Shown here piece after piece: positions 1 through 5,127 of a stretch of DNA of 5,127 nt. Below the pieces are notes generated by a model. It saw only the letters and a list, made by a program, of their open reading frames with translations. It searched no databases and was not told the DNA's origin. Made by a program: the position numbers and the translations under genes. Every line of letters starts with the position of its first letter. Position 1 is the stretch's first letter. This stretch comes from an uncultured Persicitalea sp. Lineage in GTDB: Bacteria; Bacteroidota; Bacteroidia; Cytophagales; Spirosomataceae. The stretch is taken from contig CATMVR010000432.1 of the NCBI GenBank assembly GCA_950075905.1, positions 1 through 5,127 of the forward strand. The letters are read 5' to 3'.

Positions 1-1
1 G

Positions 2-517
2 GCGTATTTCAAATGGCTGGGCTCCGATTTGCCTAAGAAAAAGGTACCCCGGGGTACCGGCATTTACAAGCTGAAATCCCTTGACCGCCCCGCCGATCCG
101 GCGGCGGGGAAGCTGGTATACGCCCAAAAGTGCCAGTCCTGTCATCAGGCCAATGGGGAGGGCGTTCTGGGCCCGAATGGCCGTAGCTACACCTACCCCC
201 CGCTATGGGGAGACCATAGCTACAATGTGGGGGCGGGATTGTACCGGATTTCAAATTTTGCGGGATTCGTGAAACTAAACATGCCCTTTGGCGCTACCTA
301 CGAACGTCCGCAACTCTCCGACGAGGAAGCCTGGGACGTGGCCGCCTATGTCAACTCCCAGCCCAGGCCCGCCAAAGATTTCAGAAAAGACTGGCCCCGA
401 ATAGCGAGCAAGCCGTTTGACCACCCGTTTGGCCCCTACGCGGATACCTTTACCGAGGAGCAGCACAAGTATGGTCCTTACAATCCAATTAAGGAATGGA
501 TCAAAAGCCACAAGTAA
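2..517 (+). CDS. c-type cytochrome, SoxA/TsdA-like, C-terminal part (5' truncated by window edge)
   Basis: This is the C-terminal part of a secreted c-type cytochrome that would carry electrons in the periplasm. The frame is open to the left edge, so the true start is outside. A TTG at 29 is in frame, but the residues before it (AYFKWLGSDLP) look like continuing protein. The heme-binding motif CQSCH is encoded at 131-145. The Met of the KLNMPFG segment, about 50 residues later, is the probable distal heme ligand. The YTYPPLWG and GPYADTFTEEQHKYGP segments resemble the SoxA/TsdA (thiosulfate dehydrogenase) group, which usually carries two heme domains. The first domain and signal peptide would then lie upstream of the window. 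Thiosulfate oxidation is possible but unproven; many Bacteroidota relatives are known only as c-type cytochromes. The DUF2490 gene starts 39 bp downstream on the same strand and may share its transcript. Confidence 0.88.
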   Translation, partial: AYFKWLGSDLPKKKVPRGTGIYKLKSLDRPADPAAGKLVYAQKCQSCHQANGEGVLGPNGRSYTYPPLWGDHSYNVGAGLYRISNFAGFVKLNMPFGATYERPQLSDEEAWDVAAYVNSQPRPAKDFRKDWPRIASKPFDHPFGPYADTFTEEQHKYGPYNPIKEWIKSHK

Positions 518-556
518 ATCTGGCTTGAATAAACCTGACTATTACCCATTAGGACT

Positions 557-1300
557 ATGCGCAGAGTTGCCTTTTATATTTTTACCCTCTTTATTGTAGG
601 ACTTGACTCCTCCCCTATTTTCGCCCAGAAAAGAATCGATCACAAAAGTCTGTACTGGATCAGGTATTACAACACGATAAATTTAAATCAGAAATGGAAC
701 TGGCAGACGGAACTCGATACCCGCCACTATTTTACCAATAGCCGGCAGCAGCAGTTTATTGCCCACACGCGGGTGGCCTACAAGCCCAGCTCACCCTGGT
801 ATTTTTCGGCCGGACTGACGGGCTCGTGGCAACGTCCGCAGGACCCTTACCTTACGCCCCGCCCATCTACTCCCGAGCTCCGTCTGGTGCAGGAGGGTAG
901 TTATAGCCAGTCTCCCCTCAAAAATATATCGCTGAACTACCGGATCCGAATCGAGCAGCGTTTTATCTCCAACCACCCCGGGGTGCTCGACGAAAACCAT
1001 CGCTTTTCTTTCCGGCATCGGTACCGTGTTCAGTTTTCCTACTCTCTACCGAAGTCGGCTATTACATTTCGGGCTTCAGATGAAGTATTCGTGAACGCCA
1101 CCTCCGAAAACTTGTTTGGTGAATTTGACCAGAACCGCGTATATATGGCCTTGGAAAAACGGATCAGCCCTGCTTTTGCCTTAGAGCTGGGGTACATGCA
1201 TATTCATCAGCCCGTAGCGGCAAAAAATCTGCTTTTCAAGCGGGATGCACTGCGGTTTACGGTGTACCATACCCTCAACCTGCACTCTTCCGGAATATAG
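557..1300 (+). CDS. DUF2490 domain-containing outer-membrane protein
   Basis: This is a complete 247-residue protein. Residues 1-23 form a signal peptide: two Arg after the Met, a hydrophobic stretch AFYIFTLFIVGL, and probable cleavage after Ala23 (IFA-QK). The mature part is rich in aromatic residues and alternates polar and hydrophobic residues in short strands. Examples are WNWQTELDTRHYF, YFSAGLTGSW, RIRIEQRF and RFSFRHRYRVQFSYSL, which is the pattern of an outer-membrane beta-barrel and of the DUF2490 family common in Bacteroidota. The family has no established function. The ATG follows TTAGGACT; the AGGA is only about 2 bp from the start, so it is a poor Shine-Dalgarno. The close same-strand position after the cytochrome gene suggests co-expression, but nothing shows that the products interact. 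Its 3' end meets the rep gene with a 22-bp gap and no clear terminator hairpin. Confidence 0.85.
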   Translation: MRRVAFYIFTLFIVGLDSSPIFAQKRIDHKSLYWIRYYNTINLNQKWNWQTELDTRHYFTNSRQQQFIAHTRVAYKPSSPWYFSAGLTGSWQRPQDPYLTPRPSTPELRLVQEGSYSQSPLKNISLNYRIRIEQRFISNHPGVLDENHRFSFRHRYRVQFSYSLPKSAITFRASDEVFVNATSENLFGEFDQNRVYMALEKRISPAFALELGYMHIHQPVAAKNLLFKRDALRFTVYHTLNLHSSGI

Positions 1301-1322
1301 CCTCAGCCAGCCTACCCCACAC

Positions 1323-2744
1323 CTATCCTATGGCCGAAATTTCTTCTTCGAGCGCGTCAAACATACCCTGGTATTCGTTGTTGAGGGCGTAAAACGCCCG
1401 GGGGTGCTCTCCCATCATGTACGTAACCAAAAATGCCTTGAAGGGGCTACTTTGCAGGTTTTCTTCAAAGGATAAGGATGGATCGTAGCGGGCAAAAAGG
1501 TTGTTGGAGGCTTTATCAATCATTCGTGACCGCATGGCGGGCTTTGACTCGATCAGCTCCATGGAAATGGCAAACTGCTTTTCAAAGTGGGTGGCCCGCA
1601 GGTTTTCGCGATGCTGTTCAAGGCTACGCACCAGCTCAGCCCGCTGCCTGTCGGCCGTATCTCGCGCACTTTTTTCCTGCTTTTCTTTTTTCTGATTTTC
1701 AACCGGATCCTGCAGATCGGTTACGGCTACCATTGCCTGCAAAAAACCTCCGGCATTTTTTATCTTGTGACCCTGTTCGAGGCTTCGGAGCGTGTAGTTG
1801 ATGCCCTTCCATATTTGTTCAAGCGGGTAGTCCCTAAACCACTTCTCTACCGTACCACTGTTGACGTATTCCTTTACGGTCTGGTATACTTTTTCGAAAT
1901 CATCGCTCACATTGCTGTTTATGGAGGGAAAGGCCAGCGACTTGCCCCGGTCGCGCGCCGACTTGATGTTAAAAAAACGGATCCCATTCACCCGCTTGCG
2001 GCCTACCCCCTTTTTCCGTTCGTAGGTAGGTTCATACTCAAAGGTGATGTCTGCTTTTTCGTTAATTTCCTTGTAGGCTGGTTCCAGCACCCGCTGTTTG
2101 ATGTGCTCCCAGGTTTTCAGGGTGTCCTTCAGTACCTTTTTCAGGCGGCCGTCGTACTCCTTGGCACCGATCATCTCCCGAAATTCGTCAAACTTCACCG
2201 TTTTCGATCCTACGTACTCATACAGTTTCAGAAGCTCGTAGGTACGGATGACGTAGGCTGAGTCGATCTGCATCGTGATTTCCGGATCGTACTGCGTGTA
2301 CCTCTGTTTGAGCTGCAACAGGTAGGGGCTTAGTTCCCCGTTGAATTTGAGGCTGATGAAGCCGTCTTCCTTGCCATAGTCCGACAAATCCTGCGGGCGA
2401 TCTACCATGGCCATCAGCGGGTAACTTTTCAATCGATTTTCGCCTGCTTCGTCCACGTAGGGAATATGTACCACCCGGTTCAGGAGCAATTCCTCAGCTT
2501 TCCTGATCTCCTGGTACAACTTTCCATTGGGTTTTTTATCGTATTCACTGATGAAGTCCCTGATAAATATATCAACTTGCTTAAAATCAGTATCACTTTG
2601 CCGGATCTCCTTTACCATTTTCTCAAACAACCGGATCTCCCAAAGTGTGAACCTGTACCTCGCCTCCACAAGTTCGTTGCTCTTCTTGATGAGCGTGATA
2701 GACTTGTATTTTTTGGACCGCTGGTTCTCTTTTTCAGTGCTCAT
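1323..2744 (-). CDS. repB: Plasmid replication initiator, Rep_3 / RepB family, with long C-terminal extension
   Basis: This 473-residue protein is the probable initiator that binds the iterons just upstream of its gene and opens the origin. The N-terminus (about 15-50, with KKSNELVEARYRFTLWEIRL) matches the opening helix and first winged-helix of Rep_3 initiators. A second winged-helix would span about 155-260, starting near AYVIRTYELLKLYEYVG and including KFDEFREMIGAKEYDGRLKK. Residues about 285-340 contain the helical segment with KIKNAGGFLQAM, a motif type often seen near the end of such Rep proteins. After it comes a charged, Lys/Glu/Gln/Arg-rich stretch (about 348-392) likely to form a coiled coil, then about 80 more residues. 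Rep_3 proteins are commonly shorter, roughly 230-350 residues, so the tail is an addition. The ATG at 2744 has no Shine-Dalgarno, as is usual in Bacteroidota. Autoregulation is likely because an iteron-like site overlaps the presumed promoter. Confidence 0.92.
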   Translation of the reverse strand: MSTEKENQRSKKYKSITLIKKSNELVEARYRFTLWEIRLFEKMVKEIRQSDTDFKQVDIFIRDFISEYDKKPNGKLYQEIRKAEELLLNRVVHIPYVDEAGENRLKSYPLMAMVDRPQDLSDYGKEDGFISLKFNGELSPYLLQLKQRYTQYDPEITMQIDSAYVIRTYELLKLYEYVGSKTVKFDEFREMIGAKEYDGRLKKVLKDTLKTWEHIKQRVLEPAYKEINEKADITFEYEPTYERKKGVGRKRVNGIRFFNIKSARDRGKSLAFPSINSNVSDDFEKVYQTVKEYVNSGTVEKWFRDYPLEQIWKGINYTLRSLEQGHKIKNAGGFLQAMVAVTDLQDPVENQKKEKQEKSARDTADRQRAELVRSLEQHRENLRATHFEKQFAISMELIESKPAMRSRMIDKASNNLFARYDPSLSFEENLQSSPFKAFLVTYMMGEHPRAFYALNNEYQGMFDALEEEISAIG

Positions 2745-2789
2745 AGTTGGTCTGGGCTTAGAAGATCAGGCAATATCCAAAAAAACACG

Positions 2790-2797
2790 CAAAGATG
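2790..2797 (-). promoter_or_regulatory. Candidate -7 box of the rep promoter
   Basis: On the minus strand this reads CATCTTTG, followed by C. It differs at one defined base from TAnnTTTG, the -7 element used by the Bacteroidota primary sigma factor. It would put the transcript start about 40 bp before the rep ATG. No convincing -33 TTTG element is visible at the expected distance, so this is only a candidate. It overlaps a degenerate iteron. Confidence 0.35.
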
Positions 2798-2809
2798 CAA
2801 TTTGTGTTT
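2794..2809 (+). repeat. Degenerate iteron upstream of rep
   Basis: GATGCAATTTGTGTTT matches the inverted-family repeat read on its reverse strand (TGAGGAATTTGTGTTT) at 12 of 16 positions, with an unbroken AATTTGTGTTT. It starts 21 bp before the first regular iteron, one base off the 22-bp period. Its position over the candidate rep promoter suggests an operator through which Rep represses its own gene. That role is inference. Confidence 0.45.
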
Positions 2810-2814
2810 TTATG

Positions 2815-2940
2815 TGTGGGATACGTGCGTTATTCATGAGGAATATGTGCGTGGAACGTGAGGGATACGTGCTTAATTGATGAGGGATATGTGCGTCAAT
2901 AGAGAGGAATACGTGTTTAAAATGTGAGGTATATGTGCTT
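2815..2940 (+). repeat. Iteron array: six 16-bp direct repeats, 22-bp period
   Basis: Six copies of TGAGGRATAYGTGCKT start at 2815, 2837, 2859, 2881, 2903 and 2925, each exactly 22 bp apart with 6-bp unconserved spacers. The copies are TGTGGGATACGTGCGT, TGAGGAATATGTGCGT, TGAGGGATACGTGCTT, TGAGGGATATGTGCGT, AGAGGAATACGTGTTT and TGAGGTATATGTGCTT. A period of two helical turns puts every copy on the same face of the DNA, the classic arrangement of Rep binding sites in iteron plasmids. The array lies 70 bp upstream of the rep start codon and directly next to an AT-rich stretch. Together these support an origin regulated by Rep binding and by iteron pairing. Confidence 0.95.
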
Positions 2941-3060
2941 TTATTGCTTGTAAAATTCTATTATTCAGCAAGTTATGTCTTATAAATAGATATAATAAAG
3001 AATAAAATGTAATAAAGACAACAACTTGTTTGAATGAATAAGATTAAAAGAAAAAGGGAT
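2941..3060. other. AT-rich putative DNA unwinding element of the origin
   Basis: This 120-bp stretch has 25 G or C bases (about 21%), far below the flanking genes, and starts at the last base of the iteron array. It contains TATAAATAGATATAATAAAG and three AATAAA units beginning at 2994, 3001 and 3011 (AATAAAG, AATAAAA, AATAAAG). Iteron origins typically melt at such AT-rich repeats beside the Rep sites. I found no good DnaA box; TTATTCAGC at 2961 matches only 7 of 9 bases. The right part overlaps the start of a possible small ORF. Confidence 0.6.
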
Positions 3061-3165
3061 TATATTTCTGATTATGCGAGTTGGACAGAATTAAGGAAAA
3101 TAACAGGGCAAGTCTCAGAGAAAAACAAGACTTATCAGCAAATTGAGACGATTTTGTTAAAATAA
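3034..3165 (+). CDS. Possible small protein, 43 residues, unrecognised
   Basis: This is an ATG-to-TAA frame between the AT-rich origin DNA and the inverted repeats, running opposite to rep and parB. The product begins with a basic cluster (MNKIKRKRDY), followed by ISDYASWTELRKITG and a Lys/Gln-rich helical-looking end (KNKTYQQIETILLK). Trp, Asp and Glu residues in a 21%-GC setting make it look less like chance translation, and the basic start would suit nucleic-acid binding. There is no Shine-Dalgarno; a TATAAT at 2991-2996 could serve as a promoter element but fits the Bacteroidota consensus poorly. I do not recognise a family. It could be a copy-control or antitoxin-like peptide, a remnant, or chance. 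The first inverted repeat starts 9 bp after its stop. Confidence 0.3.
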   Translation: MNKIKRKRDYISDYASWTELRKITGQVSEKNKTYQQIETILLK

Positions 3166-3173
3166 GAGGCCGC

Positions 3174-3193
3174 ATTTAAACACAAATTCCTCA
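3174..3193 (-). repeat. Inverted iteron-like 20-bp repeat, copy a
   Basis: The plus strand reads ATTTAAACACAAATTCCTCA, identical over all 20 bp to the copy at 3382-3401. Read on the minus strand it begins TGAGGAATTTGTGTTT, the iteron pattern with TTTGTG in place of AYGTGC-type cores. It lies opposite in orientation to the main array. Confidence 0.85.
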
Positions 3194-3254
3194 TAGCTCA
3201 TTCTGACAAGAGCAAAAACTCGGGCTTGCATCCTTTATTAAAAAACTAACAAGG

Positions 3255-3274
3255 ATAAAAACACAAATTCCTCA
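3255..3274 (-). repeat. Inverted iteron-like 20-bp repeat, copy b
   Basis: The plus strand reads ATAAAAACACAAATTCCTCA, differing from copies a and c only at the third and fourth bases. The 13-bp core CACAAATTCCTCA is identical in all three. It begins 81 bp after copy a. The flank after the core (CAGCCTGTT) weakly resembles that of copy a (TAGCTCATT). Confidence 0.85.
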
Positions 3275-3381
3275 CAGCCTGTTATCGTTTGTCCATACAG
3301 GGTACCCGAATCAGAAAAAAGAGGGCCCACTACGCGAAAAATGCATCCAGACCTACCTTGCAAAGTCAAACTCCAAAAACA

Positions 3382-3401
3382 ATTTAAACACAAATTCCTC
3401 A
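3382..3401 (-). repeat. Inverted iteron-like 20-bp repeat, copy c, next to parB
   Basis: It is identical over 20 bp to copy a and ends 3 bp before the parB stop codon. It begins 127 bp after copy b. Sites directly downstream of parB are where centromeres of type I partition systems often lie. The sequence kinship is nevertheless with the Rep iterons, so a ParB site and a Rep-bound control locus are both possible. Confidence 0.85.
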
Positions 3402-3404
3402 CGT

Positions 3405-4280
3405 CTATTTTGTTCCTTCCATCTTTTTTAGTTCCTGAGCCGCGGTAATCAGCTGATCGCACAACCGGACGGTAGCCTTTTTCCGATCTGAAAGCTGTGA
3501 GGATAATGTGCTTATTTTAGTAATGAGTTTTTGCCGGTCACTTTCCGCTTTGCCAGATTCATTCTCCTCCGTAGTTGGCCTAGCTCTGGCACTTACAGAA
3601 GGCGGTACCCCTACCCCACCCCGTCCCAGCGCCTGAATATCCGATTTGCGTAGCTTGGATTTTCCGCTCAGTACTTCTTTCCTTTGCTCGGAAGATAGTT
3701 TGTCTAACCCTTCGGCAAAGACGGCGTCCCGCTTGATCGTTTTCTGGCTGACGTTAAACTGTTCTGCCAGACGATCGGCCGTAGACTTACCCGATTCATA
3801 AGGGTCACTTTGTCCCTTATGCCCTGAGCGCTCGTATTTTCCCTTATCAAGTTTCTGTGCGTTATACTTTTTACCCCGCAGGTAGGAAATTTGCTCGGGC
3901 GAAAGGTTGCGTCTCCCCAGCTGATTGTCGATCATGTACTCCTTCACTTCTGTTAAGCCCGGAAAAGAAACAAGGTGGATACGGAAGTCCAGTCCGTGCT
4001 TTGAACATATCCTATGCCTATTATGTCCATCAATCAGAATGTACTCGTTCTTTTCAACCATCCCTTCGCTTTTTCCAACCTCCCAAATAAGAAGCGCTTC
4101 CCGGCATCCTTCTTTAATAATATTAGCTTCCAGCTGTGCAAACTCATCGGCCTGTAAAGGAGGAATCAGCTCTTCCAGTTCAGGTAAAATCTTAATTTTT
4201 TTCCGAATGTCCTCGTGCCGGAGTAATCCCTGATCTTTGATCATTCGGTTTTCACCCAAAAAGCTTTGGTATTTCTTCAT
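3405..4280 (-). CDS. parB: ParB-like partition protein (ParB N-terminal domain, HTH)
   Basis: This 291-residue protein is the probable centromere-binding partner of ParA. Residues about 28-115 form a ParB/sulfiredoxin-like N-domain; YILIDGHNRHRI (80-91) occupies the place of the GERRxRA nucleotide-binding box of canonical ParB. NQLGRRNLSPEQISYLRG (119-136) follows, as in many plasmid and phage ParB-like proteins. A helix-turn-helix covers about 167-186 (TADRLAEQFNVSQKTIKRDA). A flexible Gly/Pro/Ser/Glu linker (about 218-245) leads to a charged helical end, probably a dimerising coiled coil. I chose the ATG at 4280 because it lies 7 bp after the parA stop, as in an operon. An in-frame ATG at 4343 would overlap parA by 56 bp and add 21 residues unlike the family. 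DGHNR-type ParB-like proteins have varied roles, so partition is inferred largely from the adjacent parA. Confidence 0.86.
   Translation of the reverse strand: MKKYQSFLGENRMIKDQGLLRHEDIRKKIKILPELEELIPPLQADEFAQLEANIIKEGCREALLIWEVGKSEGMVEKNEYILIDGHNRHRICSKHGLDFRIHLVSFPGLTEVKEYMIDNQLGRRNLSPEQISYLRGKKYNAQKLDKGKYERSGHKGQSDPYESGKSTADRLAEQFNVSQKTIKRDAVFAEGLDKLSSEQRKEVLSGKSKLRKSDIQALGRGGVGVPPSVSARARPTTEENESGKAESDRQKLITKISTLSSQLSDRKKATVRLCDQLITAAQELKKMEGTK
3498..3513 (+). repeat. Iteron-like sequence inside the parB 3' coding region
   Basis: TGAGGATAATGTGCTT matches the iteron consensus TGAGGRATAYGTGCKT at 14 of 16 positions and the sixth iteron at 13 of 16. It has the same orientation as the main array. 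It encodes part of the C-terminal helix of ParB, so it could be chance; the match is nevertheless better than any other outside the origin region. Confidence 0.4.
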
Positions 4281-4287
4281 GCTGTTG

Positions 4288-5127
4288 TCAGTTTGTAACG
4301 CGTAAGAGTTCGTTGGCCAGACACATGTAGTCTTCGGCGGCATTGGATTGGGGAGCGTAGGAAAAAATATCCTGCTGTGCTATTTGGGATTCTTTCACCG
4401 CTACGTTGTTACGAATCTCGGTGGTTAGTATTCTGAAATCGCCCAGGGTATTCTTAATGTATTCGATCATATCCCGGTGAACTTTGAGACGTTTATCAAC
4501 CATCGTTAGCAAAATCCCTTCTACTTTCAGGCTGTAATTGATACGATCGCGGACCTGAAAAATCCGGTCAAACAAATTAGATACCCCTTTCATGGCCGAA
4601 GCCTCGGGTTGCAGAGTAATCAAGCAGGAGTCTGAGGCAACGAGGGCCGAATTGGTGAATATATTCAATGCCGGGGGGCAATCGATCAGGATATAGTCGA
4701 AACGATCGAGAAGCGGAGCCAACGCATTGCGCAGCTGATTTACCCCTCCAACGGCCTGTACCAGCTCCAGATCGGCGTAAGCCAGTTCCAGGTCACTCGG
4801 GGCCAGCTCGTACCGGTCAGCAATAGGGTATGTTACCAAAGGGGTGCTTTTGAGAAGCGTATGTACCACCTGTGCCTCGGGCTCGTCCATTCCCAGCGAT
4901 TGCGACAGGTTCCCCTGCGAATCCATGTCTACCATTAGCACCCGGCGATTCAGCAACGACAGCGCTTTTCCCAGATTGATGGTAGTAGTGGTTTTGCCGA
5001 CTCCCCCTTTATGATTGATGATGGAAATCACCCGGGCTTTCTTTTTATTGCCGTTAGGTAGTCCATACTTGCTCAGTACGGGCTCCAGCGACTGCAAATG
5101 CTTATCGTTTAATGTTCTGCGCCCCGC
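4288..5127 (-). CDS. parA: ParA-family partition ATPase (5' end beyond window edge)
   Basis: This is a ParA/MinD-type ATPase that would drive plasmid segregation by ATP-dependent binding to the nucleoid, released by ParB. The deviant Walker A motif is KGGVGKTT, encoded about 30 residues after a TTG at 5097, with both the signature Lys and the P-loop Lys present. Walker A' is VDMDSQGN and Walker B is ILIDCPP, followed by the typical ITLQPEASAMKG and the late LLTMVDKR segment. All key residues are present. A TTG at 5095-5097 could start the protein, but the frame stays open to the right edge (AGRRTLNDKHLQSLEP), so a longer N-terminus is likely. GRRT followed by an acidic or polar helix resembles the end of the N-terminal DNA-binding domain of autoregulating type Ia ParA proteins. 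Its stop codon lies 7 bp before parB. Confidence 0.93.
   Translation of the reverse strand, partial: AGRRTLNDKHLQSLEPVLSKYGLPNGNKKKARVISIINHKGGVGKTTTTINLGKALSLLNRRVLMVDMDSQGNLSQSLGMDEPEAQVVHTLLKSTPLVTYPIADRYELAPSDLELAYADLELVQAVGGVNQLRNALAPLLDRFDYILIDCPPALNIFTNSALVASDSCLITLQPEASAMKGVSNLFDRIFQVRDRINYSLKVEGILLTMVDKRLKVHRDMIEYIKNTLGDFRILTTEIRNNVAVKESQIAQQDIFSYAPQSNAAEDYMCLANELLRVTN

Noticed and set aside
202..220. Hairpin GCTATGG-GGAGA-CCATAGC in the cytochrome gene
   Set aside because: The stem is perfect, but it encodes the PLWGDHSY segment that looks conserved in the protein family, so coding explains it.
1587..2261. Long plus-strand open frame (224 residues) opposite rep
   Set aside because: It is antisense to a clearly recognisable Rep protein, resembles no known family, and its hydrophobic runs follow from the reverse complement of charged codons.
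2457..2473. TAGGGAATATGTACC inside rep, resembling an iteron
   Set aside because: About 10 of 14 positions match and it encodes HIPYVD of Rep; chance similarity is enough.
2488..2496. AATTCCTCA inside rep, matching the core of the inverted repeats
   Set aside because: Only 9 bp match; the sequence encodes AEELLL in Rep and lacks the CACA part of the repeat.
2466..2880. Plus-strand open frames reading from the rep 5' end into the iterons
   Set aside because: They overlap rep and translate the iterons themselves; composition is not protein-like.
2961..2969. TTATTCAGC considered as a DnaA box
   Set aside because: It matches the TTATNCACA consensus at only 7 of 9 positions, and such matches are expected by chance in AT-rich DNA.
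3230..3256. Inverted repeat ATCCTT / AAGGAT downstream of parB, considered as a terminator
   Set aside because: The 6-bp stem has a 15-nt loop, low GC and no following T run on the minus strand.
2745..3404. CRISPR array
   Set aside because: The repeats are 16-20 bp with 6-bp or irregular long spacers, contain no unique spacers of CRISPR length, and have no cas genes nearby.
3238..3462. Minus-strand 74-residue open frame overlapping the parB end
   Set aside because: It shadows parB in another frame, then runs through the inverted repeats; it has no recognisable domain.

Overview
The window reads as the core replicon of a plasmid (or plasmid-like secondary replicon) from a Bacteroidota bacterium, most likely order Cytophagales. 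Three things suggest this: a DUF2490 outer-membrane protein, a Rep_3/RepB-type initiator with a long C-terminal tail, and mostly missing Shine-Dalgarno sequences. The taxonomic placement is inference; no rRNA or other marker gene is present.

Layout. Positions 2-1300 (+ strand) hold two cargo genes: the C-terminal part of a SoxA/TsdA-like c-type cytochrome, cut by the left edge, and a complete DUF2490 protein 39 bp downstream. Positions 1323-2744 (- strand) encode the replication initiator, whose 3' end meets the DUF2490 gene tail to tail across 22 bp. Positions 2745-3404 are a 660-bp region with no large gene that contains the origin. It has a candidate rep promoter overlapped by a degenerate iteron, then six 16-bp direct iterons at an exact 22-bp period (2815-2940). 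Next comes an AT-rich stretch (about 21% GC over 2941-3060), a possible 43-aa ORF, and three copies of an inverted, iteron-related 20-bp repeat, the last ending 3 bp from the parB stop codon. Positions 3405-4280 (- strand) encode a ParB-like protein. Positions 4288-5127 (- strand) encode ParA, cut by the right edge and reading open through it.

How the parts fit. ParA and ParB would segregate the plasmid and are probably co-transcribed (7-bp gap). Rep would bind the iterons, help melt the adjacent AT-rich DNA and start replication. The iteron-like site over its own promoter suggests autorepression. The most interesting point is that the iteron motif occurs in two related forms: the regular array next to rep, and an inverted, scattered form next to parB that has AATTTGTG where the array has ATAYGTG. 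The second form could be a copy-number or incompatibility locus bound by Rep, or the centromere bound by ParB. A further iteron-like sequence lies inside the 3' end of parB. No IS element, tRNA, rRNA or CRISPR was seen.
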